Below, piece by piece: positions 8,832 to 17,340 of a stretch of DNA of 42,571 nt (position 1 is its first letter; every line of letters begins with the position of its first letter). The translations under genes and the position numbers were made by a program. The notes beneath the pieces were generated by a model. It saw only the letters and a program-made list of their open reading frames with translations, ran no database searches and was not told the DNA's origin. The stretch covers positions 1-42,571 of the forward strand of contig CAYYSU010000024.1 of NCBI GenBank assembly GCA_964474455.1, given 5' to 3'. This DNA is from BM520 sp964474455. GTDB taxonomy: Bacteria > Bacteroidota > Bacteroidia > Bacteroidales > BM520.

Positions 8832-9578
8832 ATGGAGAGTACACGACGTTATAACATGCCGGAGATAGGGGAGGTGACAATAAATAAAAGTCGCCGCGCC
8901 ACTCGTGTGCGTATTTCTGTGAAGCCCGGCCCGGAAGTAAAAGTCACCCTGCCTTACTCTATACCTTACGGAAAAGGTCTGCAATATATTTTGGAAAAAA
9001 AAGAGTGGGTGCTGAAGTCGATGAAGCGTTTTGAAGATGTGAAGCAGGAGTACCTTGTTTTTACTCCGGAAACAGAGTATCAAACCCGTTTTCACACGTT
9101 GGTCATAAAGCCACACCCCGGCGAGCGTCTGGATTATGTAATCCGAAGGGGTACTACACTGGTAAATGTGCCGGAAAAAGCCATAATGGAAAAACAGGTG
9201 CAGGATTGGATTAAGAAGGCCATTGAAAAGACGTGGCGTATGGAGGCTGAATTTTTTCTTATACAACGAACTATGATATGGATAGAAAAATATAAATTCC
9301 TAGTGAAAAAAATATCAGTACGAAACTCCAGAACACGTTGGGGGAGCTGCTCCTCAACGGGCAATATCAACCTCTCATTGCACCTTATGAAACTACCAAC
9401 GGAGCTAATCGATTTTGTAATCCTTCACGAGCTGACACATACTATCCACAAAAACCACGGGCCTCAGTTTCATGCGCTTCTCGACAAGATCTGTGGAGGA
9501 AAAGAGAAAGAGCTCAATGCACGCCTCAGAGCCTATAAAATGGACGACTACCGTATGTATCATCAGATTATGAAATAG
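8832..9578 (+). CDS. YgjP-like (DUF45/M48-related) zinc metallopeptidase
   Basis: The 248-residue protein carries the gluzincin signature HELTHTIHKNHG (His199, Glu200, His203) with a further histidine at His214 (PQFH), the pattern of the YgjP-like family. The family-typical block RTRWGSCSSTGNINLSLHL precedes it. The N-terminal half contains SRRATRVRISVKPGPEV, also usual for the family. No signal peptide or membrane segment is seen, so it should be cytoplasmic. Its cellular substrate is unknown. The frame is open back to a TTG at 8823, while ATG 8832 and ATG 8856 are the realistic starts. Family alignment favours a start shortly before PEIGEV, which fits either. Confidence 0.85.
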   Translation: MESTRRYNMPEIGEVTINKSRRATRVRISVKPGPEVKVTLPYSIPYGKGLQYILEKKEWVLKSMKRFEDVKQEYLVFTPETEYQTRFHTLVIKPHPGERLDYVIRRGTTLVNVPEKAIMEKQVQDWIKKAIEKTWRMEAEFFLIQRTMIWIEKYKFLVKKISVRNSRTRWGSCSSTGNINLSLHLMKLPTELIDFVILHELTHTIHKNHGPQFHALLDKICGGKEKELNARLRAYKMDDYRMYHQIMK

Positions 9579-9613
9579 AGAGTTTTCATTATTCGTGTTT
9601 CCAGTCAAAAAGC

Positions 9614-9621
9614 TATCTTTG
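9614..9621 (+). promoter_or_regulatory. lysS -7 promoter box TATCTTTG
   Basis: TATCTTTG matches TAnnTTTG exactly and lies 16 bases before the lysS ATG. No clear TTG was seen at the -33 position. Confidence 0.5.
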
Positions 9622-9637
9622 CAAAAATTATTAAACT

Positions 9638-11173
9638 ATGCATCACGAACTTAGTGAACAGGAACAAGTCAGAAGAGAGTCGCTGCAGGCATTATTAGAT
9701 CTGGGTATTGACCCGTATCCCGCAGCAGGGTATGAAATTACCAACTATTCTGATGAGATAAAGAAACATTTTCCTGAAGATGAAACGCTGTTCCAGGAGG
9801 TGAGTATCGCCGGCCGTATCATGAGCCGCCGCATTATGGGTGCTGCTTCTTTTACAGAGATACAGGACAGCAAAGGACGAATTCAGCTCTATTTCCGCCG
9901 CGACGATATCTGTCCGGGCGACGATAAGACCATGTACAACACCGTTTTTAAACGTCACCTTGACATTGGCGACATCATCGGCGTGAAAGGTTTTGCTTTT
10001 ATCACCAAGATGGGAGAAGTGACGATCCATGTTAAGCAATACACGCTTCTTTCAAAATCTTTGAAACCGCTGCCTATCGTAAAAGAGAAAGCAGATCAGG
10101 TTTTTGATGCATTCACAGATCCCGATCAGCGTTACCGTCAGAGATATATCGACCTTATCGTAAACCCTGAAGTGCGTGAAACTTTTATAAAACGCACTAA
10201 GCTTGTTAACAGCATGCGCTCTTTCCTTACAGAGCGAGATTATCTTGAGGTGGAAACACCGATCCTGCAGCCACTATATGGTGGTGCCGCAGCGCGTCCG
10301 TTTAAGACATACCATAACACCCTCGACATGACGCTCTACCTGCGTATCGCCAACGAGCTGTACCTCAAGCGTCTTATCGTTGGTGGATATGACGGCGTTT
10401 TCGAGTTCTCCAAGGACTTCCGTAACGAGGGAATGTCGCGCTTTCACAACCCGGAGTTTACCCAGATGGAGCTTTACGTGGCCTATAAGGATTACGAATG
10501 GATGATGAATCTGGTGGAAGAGATGGTGGAGCGTATCGCCATGGATCTCCACGGAACCACAGAGGTGAAAGTGGGAGATAATACCATCAACTTCAAGCGA
10601 CCCTGGAAACGCTTTACTATGTTTGAAGTTGTTGAGCACTATACCGGCATCGATATCAGCAGGATGAACGAGAGAGAGCTGGCAGAGACTGCTAAGAGAT
10701 GCGGTGTAAGCGTGGATGAATCCATGGGTAAAGGTAAGCTCATCGACGAGATCTTTGGCGAAACCTGTGAGGCGAAACTGATCCAACCTACCTTTATCAC
10801 AAACTATCCTGTGGAGATGTCTCCGCTGGCGAAGAAGCACCGCGACCACGAAGGTCTTGTGGAGCGTTTCGAGGCTATATGTAACGGCAAAGAGATCTGT
10901 AATGCCTTCTCGGAGCTAAACGACCCCATCGATCAGCGGGAGCGCTTCGAGGAGCAACTGGAGCTGGGGAAGCGCGGCGACGATGAGTCGATGGTACTCG
11001 ATGAGGACTTTCTAAAGGCTCTGGAAATAGGTATGCCGCCAACCGCAGGGCTGGGTATCGGAATCGACCGCCTTTCAATGATTATGACCGACTCGCACTC
11101 CATACAGGACGTGCTCTTCTTCCCCCAGATGCGCCCCGAAAAGACGCAGGAAGACAACGAAACAGAGGAGTAA
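9638..11173 (+). CDS. lysS: Lysyl-tRNA synthetase, class II
   Basis: This is a 511-residue class II LysRS charging tRNA-Lys. The N-terminal OB-fold region includes SIAGRIMSRRIMGAASF. Motif 2 is FRNEGMSRFHNPEFTQMELY. Motif 3 is GLGIGIDRLSMIMTDSHSI, followed by the family signature DVLFFPQMRPE. The length is normal for the short bacterial form, with a short acidic tail (EDNETEE). The start ATG lies 16 bases after a perfect TATCTTTG box. It is the second synthetase gene in the block, separated from aspS by the metallopeptidase gene. No fusion or truncation is visible. Confidence 0.97.
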   Translation: MHHELSEQEQVRRESLQALLDLGIDPYPAAGYEITNYSDEIKKHFPEDETLFQEVSIAGRIMSRRIMGAASFTEIQDSKGRIQLYFRRDDICPGDDKTMYNTVFKRHLDIGDIIGVKGFAFITKMGEVTIHVKQYTLLSKSLKPLPIVKEKADQVFDAFTDPDQRYRQRYIDLIVNPEVRETFIKRTKLVNSMRSFLTERDYLEVETPILQPLYGGAAARPFKTYHNTLDMTLYLRIANELYLKRLIVGGYDGVFEFSKDFRNEGMSRFHNPEFTQMELYVAYKDYEWMMNLVEEMVERIAMDLHGTTEVKVGDNTINFKRPWKRFTMFEVVEHYTGIDISRMNERELAETAKRCGVSVDESMGKGKLIDEIFGETCEAKLIQPTFITNYPVEMSPLAKKHRDHEGLVERFEAICNGKEICNAFSELNDPIDQRERFEEQLELGKRGDDESMVLDEDFLKALEIGMPPTAGLGIGIDRLSMIMTDSHSIQDVLFFPQMRPEKTQEDNETEE

Positions 11174-11476
11174 GAAACACTCTACACATAATAAATAGCA
11201 TCGATTCCATTTAGCATAATACCCTATTCCCGGAATTGCGGCGCTAATGTTTATGTTAGTCCCATACATCATTTTTAAACAAGAATCTTTCAGCCAACTG
11301 AAATGCAAGCTCAGCTGTATAATATTATAATCTGACAGAAGAGTGAACCATGCATTTCACAAGACAGGAATAACTTTCTGCGTTGCTTTCGGGGCAAAAA
11401 TTTATCTTTAGTGAACATTTCTCCTAACAACGTGTTTATCTCATGTAAGAATTATTATCAATTAAAAATTATTACT
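11174..11476. other. Intergenic spacer and perR leader
   Basis: This 303-base stretch lies between lysS and perR. I see no gene and no strong hairpin terminator. Its right third carries the probable perR promoter and a leader of about 65 bases. Confidence 0.5.
11383..11411 (+). promoter_or_regulatory. Putative perR-prx promoter
   Basis: TTG at 11383-11385 and TATCTTTA at 11404-11411 approximate the -33 and -7 elements with an 18-base gap. The last base of the -7 box is A instead of G. The ATG follows about 65 bases later, leaving room for regulator binding. Confidence 0.4.
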
Positions 11477-11926
11477 ATGGGAGAATCCGAAATGAATGCA
11501 AGAGAGAGGATAGCCGCAGGAAACCTTAAGGTGACTCCACAGCGCGTAGTAATACTGGAAACCCTTATAAAAATGGGTGATCACCCAACGGCGGATATGC
11601 TATATGCCAGGCTGCACAAGAAGGAGCCAAATATCTCCATGGGTACTGTATATAAAACACTGGAAACACTCTCTCAGCAAGGGATAATTAACAAGGTGAA
11701 GTCTGATTCAAGTCATCTGAGGTATGATGCTATTATCGATAATCATCATCACCTCTTCTGCTCTGATACAAATAATATCACAGATTATTTTGATAATGAA
11801 CTTGATTTGATGTTGTCAGATTATTTTAAAAATAAAAATATTCCCGGCTTTAATATTGAAGATGTAAAACTGCAAATTATTGGTCGATATAGCGACAATA
11901 ATGATTGCGACACACGAAATAATTAA
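11477..11926 (+). CDS. perR: PerR-type peroxide-sensing Fur-family repressor lacking the structural zinc site
   Basis: The 149-residue winged-helix protein (LKVTPQRVVILETL, MGTVYKTLETLSQQGI) aligns with Bacillus subtilis PerR. The regulatory metal site is intact: His36, Asp84, His90, His92 and Asp103 match PerR His37, Asp85, His91, His93 and Asp104. In this family iron-catalysed oxidation of the site histidines relieves repression. The structural zinc site is degenerate: Cys95 is kept, the second cysteine is Thr98, and no C-terminal CxxC pair exists. The frame is open to a GTG at 11411, but ATG 11477 gives the normal length. The peroxiredoxin gene follows after 21 bases, which supports a peroxide-response role. 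Confidence 0.85.
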   Translation: MGESEMNARERIAAGNLKVTPQRVVILETLIKMGDHPTADMLYARLHKKEPNISMGTVYKTLETLSQQGIINKVKSDSSHLRYDAIIDNHHHLFCSDTNNITDYFDNELDLMLSDYFKNKNIPGFNIEDVKLQIIGRYSDNNDCDTRNN

Positions 11927-11947
11927 TAAACAATAAAAATTTACAGC

Positions 11948-12601
11948 ATGGAAACAACAAATTCTTTCCCATTAATTGGGGACAAATTCCCGGAACTAAA
12001 GGTACAAACTACTCACGGCATGAAGAACATTCCCGGAGATTACAAAGGCAAATGGATCGTGCTCTTCTCACATCCTGCTGATTTTACACCGGTATGTACA
12101 ACCGAGTTTGTAAGCTTCGCTAAGAAAGCTGACCAGTTTACAGCGTTGAATGCTGAGCTGATAGGTCTTTCAATGGATCAGGTCTTTTCACATATAAAGT
12201 GGGATCAATGGATTAAAGATAACTTAGACGTGGAGATTAAATTCCCTATTATCGCTGATGGTGCTGGTAATGTATCCAGGCAACTGGGGATGGTACATCC
12301 CGGAAAAGGAAGCAATACTGTTCGCGCGGTATTTCTTATAGATCCTAAAGGATATAATCGCATTATACTTTACTATCCGCAGGAGATTGGTCGTAATATG
12401 GATGAGATCCTACGTGCATTAAAAGCACTTCAGATTTCTGATGAAAATGGCGTTGCTGTTCCTGCTAACTGGCCAAACAATGAAATTATTGGCGACCGTG
12501 TGATTATTCCACCTGCAACAAATGTTGAGGATGCAAACAAGCGTCTAAAAGAGTATGAGTGTTACGATTGGTGGTTCTGTCACAAGGAGCTCAAGAAATA
12601 A
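11948..12601 (+). CDS. Peroxiredoxin, Prx6 subfamily (archaeal-like three-cysteine form)
   Basis: The 217-residue protein reduces peroxides through Cys50 in SHPADFTPVCTTEF. The extended C-terminal domain (PANWPNNEIIGDRVIIPP) marks the Prx6 subfamily. It ends in CYDWWFCHK with Cys205 and Cys211, closely matching the Cys50/Cys207/Cys213 arrangement known from Aeropyrum pernix thioredoxin peroxidase. Disulfide exchange involving the C-terminal pair is therefore likely, unlike in true 1-Cys Prx6. It lacks a signal peptide and should be cytoplasmic. It lies 21 bases downstream of perR in the same direction, so autoregulated co-expression under PerR is likely. A hairpin at 12635-12666 closes the unit. 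Confidence 0.92.
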   Translation: METTNSFPLIGDKFPELKVQTTHGMKNIPGDYKGKWIVLFSHPADFTPVCTTEFVSFAKKADQFTALNAELIGLSMDQVFSHIKWDQWIKDNLDVEIKFPIIADGAGNVSRQLGMVHPGKGSNTVRAVFLIDPKGYNRIILYYPQEIGRNMDEILRALKALQISDENGVAVPANWPNNEIIGDRVIIPPATNVEDANKRLKEYECYDWWFCHKELKK

Positions 12602-12634
12602 TTAATATTTAGTTATTATCATTAAAATATACAT

Positions 12635-12676
12635 ACACCTGTTGGGTTTAATAATCTGACAGGTGTTTATTTTTTG
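12635..12676. terminator. Shared hairpin terminator between convergent prx and BtrH_N gene
   Basis: ACACCTGT (12635-12642) and ACAGGTGT (12659-12666) form an 8-bp perfect stem, followed on the plus strand by TTATTTTTT. The hairpin ends exactly at the stop codon of the minus-strand gene, so the plus-strand T-run lies inside that gene's last codons. Confidence 0.7.
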
Positions 12677-13734
12677 TTTGCGAGTAATATATTTCTTTTT
12701 AAATCCGTAAAAAAGATTTTTTCTCTTTGGGCAATAATGGAGACTTTTTTTGATGTTTCTGCGATACGTGAGCGCTGTCCCGACTGCCCTATTATCTGTA
12801 AGTCAATTGCCACATCATCCCATAAGTCTGCGATATTTTCCAGGCTTTCGGCAGCCTCACTAAATATTCGCATTTCTGTAACTACGGCGGTTTCACGGAG
12901 ATATCCGGCGTATATCGTTCTGAAGGCTCCGCCACCTGTACCTCCTGATTTGTGAATTGCCAAATATGCGTTCAGGGCACTATAGCGCAACTGTTCAGGG
13001 GTGTAATCTACCCAGTGCAGAATGCGGTCAGCATAACTCTCGATACCACTAATGCCATGCGTTAGGGCTTTAGGAAATAACATTCCACTGCAAACATCGC
13101 TTATTGATTTTAAAATTGCTTCCGAAGTAATAGCATTATAGCCGTGGTAATTTACTGTAAACATAAGGTGCATTACAGGAAAAGGAAGATACCGTGTGGC
13201 TCTGGAGCTACGAAACTCCTCTTCATCGATGATATGTTTGTTTACAGGAGGAATTTCTGGATTCAGGGATACGGGCTCACCGCCATCTTCATCACGATCG
13301 CTTAGAAATACAACACCTTGCTCCTCATCAATGCCGAATGGCACCACGGAGTAATCACCAAAATGCAGCTGCCCCGGGATGTCATGGTAACCTAGCATGG
13401 TGCGATCAACAAACACTATTACAGGGTTGTTGTTGAGCAATTTTTTCTTTAGAGCCTCTGCGGCTCGCAAAGGATTGGAATAGGTGTTTGGAGTTAAGAT
13501 AATACCACTATTAGCAGAAAAAGCCTCTGACATGGCACGCGGCATTTTTTTTCCTGACACCACTGGGTATGGAGAACTCTTTAGCTCGGAATAGAAAAAT
13601 GTTAACCCTGATGAAAGGTCAAATATCATCTCCTCAGAGAGATAAATATTGTGATACGCCAGCACCTGACGAATGGCTCCGGAGAAACTTGTTCTACTGC
13701 TCAGAGGAATAAAACCGGGGATGATATGCTTCAT
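12667..13734 (-). CDS. BtrH_N / DUF4872 protein with degenerate active site
   Basis: The 355-residue protein has the layout of the BtrH N-terminal (papain-like, butirosin BtrH-related) plus DUF4872 family. The N-terminal domain shows SGAIRQVLAYHNIYLSEEM and the loop NPVIVFVDRTMLGYHD. The C-terminal domain shows GTGGGAFRTIYAGYLRETA, a strong DUF4872 block. The usual HHC before the GALR-like helix is replaced by RTSFSGAIR, and the HFGGH-like histidine loop reads HFGDYSVV, so both the Cys and the His expected at the active site are missing. Family members act as acyltransferases or thiol peptidases. This one may bind without catalysis. It starts 9 bases after the mltF stop and is therefore in its operon. 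Domain assignment is from memory. Confidence 0.65.
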   Translation of the reverse strand: MKHIIPGFIPLSSRTSFSGAIRQVLAYHNIYLSEEMIFDLSSGLTFFYSELKSSPYPVVSGKKMPRAMSEAFSANSGIILTPNTYSNPLRAAEALKKKLLNNNPVIVFVDRTMLGYHDIPGQLHFGDYSVVPFGIDEEQGVVFLSDRDEDGGEPVSLNPEIPPVNKHIIDEEEFRSSRATRYLPFPVMHLMFTVNYHGYNAITSEAILKSISDVCSGMLFPKALTHGISGIESYADRILHWVDYTPEQLRYSALNAYLAIHKSGGTGGGAFRTIYAGYLRETAVVTEMRIFSEAAESLENIADLWDDVAIDLQIIGQSGQRSRIAETSKKVSIIAQREKIFFTDLKRNILLANKK

Positions 13735-13743
13735 GCCCCTAAG

Positions 13744-15180
13744 TTACCTTATTATATTGAGGTAATGGTTGTAACGATCGTAAATTTCATTAACATATTT
13801 GTATGTTTCCTCGCCTCTGGCGTAGCCATATCGAACCACTGAGTCGTTAAAAAATTGCGGATTAGATTTTTTGCGAAGGTAGTAATTCACATTGCCATCC
13901 CATACCGCGGGATCTCCTTCGTATTTTTCTGTTAATCTTATGGCATCGAGCACGTGAGCTATACCCACGTTGTATGATGCCATAACGAATTTTTTTCGTT
14001 CCTCAGGATCCGGTATTAGCAGTTGGAACTCCTTGTCGAGCCATTTAATAAATTTCACCCCAGCGATAATTTGTTGCTCTTCGCTAGAGGTAGTGTCAAT
14101 TCCAAAGTGAGCCATTGTCTCGGGCATCATCTGCATAAGCCCCCAGGCTCCTACCCACGATTTGGATTCCGGTTTAAACCCCGACTCCTGATATATCAAT
14201 GATGCCAGCAGTCGCCAATCCCAGTCAATTTTTTCTGCCTCGCGCTTGATAATAGTATCATATTTTGATATCATATTTCCAGTAATAGAGGAGTACTCAC
14301 TTTTTGTGATATTGGTATGACGAGAGTTCCGGAAATACTTATTATAGATATGTCTGTATGCCAAATTTTCATTGAAATCATAAAGCCAATTATCAATCTC
14401 CGCGATCAGGGTTTTGTTACCTTTATTAACTGCCCAGGCAATATTTTGGCTAAAGCTTATTGGTGTCTTCACGTCGATATCAGGATAGTAGCGACTATTA
14501 ACGAGGGCTACATGTTCATCGGCAATGGTATATTTGATACTTCCATTGGCAACCTCACTTATAAGTTCTTCCATCTCTCTAGTGGGGTCTTGAATAACAA
14601 AGATAGTATCGCCAATCTCTTCCACAAGGTTCTCCAGTCGTTGTGAGAAGGAGGTATTTTTTTGCACATATATGGTGTCTCTGATAAGGTCTATAGGGTC
14701 GCGGACGAGGTGGCTTTCTACCTCATCCCAGGTTCTCATTTTTCGCCATTTTTCGGGTTTACGTTGAACCAGCACCTGTCGTGTTTTGCTATGTGGTTCA
14801 GCAAAATCCAGGTACTCTTTTCTATCGCTGGTAACAGCCATATCAAGGGCAATAATATCACATTCACCTGATTTTACCAGTTCGTACGCCTGACCCAGGC
14901 TTGTGGAGATAATTATTTCCAGCTTTACATTGAGATGATCGGCAAAGGCCTTGAGGAGGTCATACTGAAACCCCATGGGTCTTCCCCGATAGATAAAATA
15001 ATTGGTAGAGTTATAATCTGTTGTGGCTATAAGCTTTCCTCTCTCACGTATAATATTCATCCTGTCGGGAGGTAGAATACGTGATTCACTTTCAGCTTTC
15101 CTCTCCAAGGCACGTCCACATCCCGTAAGGAGAAAAATAATAGCGATACTAATAGCAATAGTAACACGCTTTTTTGGCAT
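13744..15180 (-). CDS. mltF: Membrane-bound lytic murein transglycosylase F-like lipoprotein
   Basis: The 478-residue protein has a lipoprotein signal (FLLTGC, lipid on Cys21). Next comes a family 3 solute-binding-like domain at about residues 40-285 (DYNSTNYFIYRGRPMGFQYD, GECDIIALDMAVTSDRKEY), then an SLT goose-lysozyme domain at about 305-450. The catalytic glutamate is Glu332 in LIYQESGFKPESKSW, followed by GAWGLMQMMPETMAHFG, the usual SLT signature. This is the MltF layout. MltF cleaves glycan strands of peptidoglycan at the periplasmic face of the outer membrane, with the binding domain acting as an allosteric sensor. It is first in an operon with the BtrH_N gene. A palindrome at 15208-15224 lies just upstream. 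Confidence 0.9.
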   Translation of the reverse strand: MPKKRVTIAISIAIIFLLTGCGRALERKAESESRILPPDRMNIIRERGKLIATTDYNSTNYFIYRGRPMGFQYDLLKAFADHLNVKLEIIISTSLGQAYELVKSGECDIIALDMAVTSDRKEYLDFAEPHSKTRQVLVQRKPEKWRKMRTWDEVESHLVRDPIDLIRDTIYVQKNTSFSQRLENLVEEIGDTIFVIQDPTREMEELISEVANGSIKYTIADEHVALVNSRYYPDIDVKTPISFSQNIAWAVNKGNKTLIAEIDNWLYDFNENLAYRHIYNKYFRNSRHTNITKSEYSSITGNMISKYDTIIKREAEKIDWDWRLLASLIYQESGFKPESKSWVGAWGLMQMMPETMAHFGIDTTSSEEQQIIAGVKFIKWLDKEFQLLIPDPEERKKFVMASYNVGIAHVLDAIRLTEKYEGDPAVWDGNVNYYLRKKSNPQFFNDSVVRYGYARGEETYKYVNEIYDRYNHYLNIIR

Positions 15181-15207
15181 AAAATCCTCTCATTTGTTCT
15201 AAGCCGG

Positions 15208-15224
15208 AGCTGTTAATAACAGCT
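15208..15224. repeat. 17-bp perfect palindrome upstream of mltF
   Basis: AGCTGTTAATAACAGCT reads the same on both strands around its central base. It lies 28 bases upstream of the mltF start and 18 bases beyond the stop of the OmpA-domain gene. On the minus strand a T-rich run comes before the hairpin, not after it, so it is not an ordinary terminator for that gene. An operator is possible. Confidence 0.5.
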
Positions 15225-15241
15225 AAAAATAAGAAAAAAAG

Positions 15242-17332
15242 CTACAATGCCAAAACCTCAAATTCTGTTCGGCGGTTCATCTGTCGTCCCTCTTCTGTAC
15301 TATTATCTGATATGGGCTGTGATTCGCCATATCCTTTGTACTTGAGCCTTCTGGCTTCAATACCACTGGCTATGAGGTATTTGACAACTGAAGATGCTCG
15401 TCGTTCTGAGAGATCCTGATTATAAGAATCCGAGCCAACACTATCGGTATGTCCGGAGATTTGAATTTTTAGTGAAGTATTCTTTTCCATCATTTTCACC
15501 AATCTGTTGAGTTCTGCGATAGAGTTTTCCCTAAGGGAGGCCTTATTAAAGTCGAAGAAAATATTGTTAAGTACAATTTTTGATCCTACTGCAATTTTTT
15601 CCAGATAGATATCTTTTGTTATCTCTGAATAATTGTATTCGGCAGGGATTATCAGAATTTCGGAATAGAAAGGATACTCTTCGGCTTGTATTGAGAATCC
15701 GTAACTTTTCCCTGAGGGCAGAGTAACCATATACTTTCCCGTGGTGGTATTGGATTCAAAGCTTGCCATGGGCAGCTGATTTTCATTATCTATTATGTCA
15801 ACAAGAACTCCCAGTGGTTCGCTTGTAGCTTTATCTCGGATAGTTCCTTTTAAAAGAACCAGAGCATTACCCTTTATTTCTTCTCTTGGCAGGATGTTTA
15901 CAGGAAAATTTTCATGAGTTATTGATGGCTGTTCATAGACTTTTGAAGCTATCATAAGCTTTTCATCTCCCAGGAAGGTGATTTGAAAGATATCTCTGTC
16001 ACCGATACCATCAGGCTCCCACGAGGAGTAATAACCATGTTTTCCATCAGCGGAGATGGAGAAGAAGACATCATCTCCGGGAGTGTTAACAGGATATCCT
16101 ATATTTTCAGGCGTTGACCAATGTCCGTTTTTTAGTTGGGATTTGAAGATATCGAAGCCACCCATTGAAGTATGCCCTTGTGAGCTGAAATATAGCTCAC
16201 GGCCATTGGCCTGCATAAAAACACCGGTTTCATCGTAAGGGGAATTTATTGTTGCTCCCAGGTTTTCGGGTTCTCCGAATTCCATCTTATCGTTATTTTT
16301 ACCTATAAAAGTAATGGAAGAGCGATAAATATCTTTTCCGCCATAACCGCCATCTCTGTCGGAGACGAAATATAAGGCACTCATATCGGGGGCAAAAGCT
16401 GCTGACGATTCATGGCTTTTAGAGTTGATTTTTTTTGAGATAGAGCGGGGAGCACCCCATTCACCATATTCATCCACAGCGCAAAGGAATATATCACCAC
16501 CTCTTACATCGCCTTTATATATCAGCACGTAATTGCCACCGGGGCTAACACCTACTGCGGCATCATGAGAGTATGAATTAAATGGTCTTCCTGGATTTAT
16601 TGGCTCTCCCCAGCGTCCATCTTCAAGCCTATAGCTGATGAGGATGTCTTCGTAGTATCTGTCGTCCAATGGATCCTTACCGCCGCCGGTGGTGGTGGGA
16701 CGGCAGCTTGTAAACATCAGCATTGACTCATCAGCATTAATTATAGGAGAGTACTCTGGATACCTGGTGTTGATGGGAGGACCTATATTGTCAATAAAGA
16801 CTCTTACGGGGTTTTTAACCATATCCATTGCTGTCTGGCACATCTCCATTGATCGTTTTATCTGTGGTTGTATCTCAGATAACTCTTCTGGGGAGAGGGA
16901 ATTCATGAGCTTAATGTAGGTGTCAATGGATTTATCAAATTCATAATTAAGATGATATGCTTGTGCCAAAAGTAACTGTACGTCAGAGGGTTTGTTTTTG
17001 GTTTTTCCCACAGTAGGGTCAATGGCAATCGCACTCTCCAGGAAGGAGATACTTTTTACTTTTTGTACCGATTCGAGATAGCATTTCCCGATTTTGTAGT
17101 TCAACTCAGCATTGGAAGGATTGAATTTATATGCCTTTAGATAGTATTCCAGTGCAGCCTGATAACCCGACAGTGACTGATAATAGAAATTATCACCATT
17201 TTTAATATTACGTCTTGCCTCTTTGAGTTTACCATATTGATCGGGGTGGAAATTTTTCTTGTCAAAATCAACATTCTGCGCCATGATAAATGCTGGCATT
17301 AGGGCTAATAATAGAATATATATATATTTCAT
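15242..17332 (-). CDS. PorE-like envelope protein: TPR, PD40 propeller, regulatory domain, OmpA domain
   Basis: The 696-residue exported protein (signal peptide MKYIYILLLALMPAFIMAQ) has four parts. TPR-like repeats span about 30-160 (ALEYYLKAYKFNPSNAELNY). A PD40 beta-propeller spans about 190-460, with repeated SADGKHGYYSS-like units such as SALYFVSDRDGGYGGKDIY. A carboxypeptidase-regulatory-like domain spans about 490-575. An OmpA C-terminal peptidoglycan-binding domain spans about 590-696 (FDFNKASLRENS, SGHTDSVGSDSYNQDLSERR). This order is that of PorE (PG1058), which tethers the type IX secretion machine to peptidoglycan. Unlike PorE no lipobox is seen, and paralogues with this layout are common in the phylum, so a T9SS role is not proven. 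It follows the TPR gene by 8 bases. Confidence 0.85.
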   Translation of the reverse strand: MKYIYILLLALMPAFIMAQNVDFDKKNFHPDQYGKLKEARRNIKNGDNFYYQSLSGYQAALEYYLKAYKFNPSNAELNYKIGKCYLESVQKVKSISFLESAIAIDPTVGKTKNKPSDVQLLLAQAYHLNYEFDKSIDTYIKLMNSLSPEELSEIQPQIKRSMEMCQTAMDMVKNPVRVFIDNIGPPINTRYPEYSPIINADESMLMFTSCRPTTTGGGKDPLDDRYYEDILISYRLEDGRWGEPINPGRPFNSYSHDAAVGVSPGGNYVLIYKGDVRGGDIFLCAVDEYGEWGAPRSISKKINSKSHESSAAFAPDMSALYFVSDRDGGYGGKDIYRSSITFIGKNNDKMEFGEPENLGATINSPYDETGVFMQANGRELYFSSQGHTSMGGFDIFKSQLKNGHWSTPENIGYPVNTPGDDVFFSISADGKHGYYSSWEPDGIGDRDIFQITFLGDEKLMIASKVYEQPSITHENFPVNILPREEIKGNALVLLKGTIRDKATSEPLGVLVDIIDNENQLPMASFESNTTTGKYMVTLPSGKSYGFSIQAEEYPFYSEILIIPAEYNYSEITKDIYLEKIAVGSKIVLNNIFFDFNKASLRENSIAELNRLVKMMEKNTSLKIQISGHTDSVGSDSYNQDLSERRASSVVKYLIASGIEARRLKYKGYGESQPISDNSTEEGRQMNRRTEFEVLAL

Positions 17333-17340
17333 GATAAATA

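Noticed and set aside
11075..11308. 77-codon minus-strand frame after lysS
   Set aside because: It overlaps the end of lysS, has improbable composition and no conserved-looking segment.
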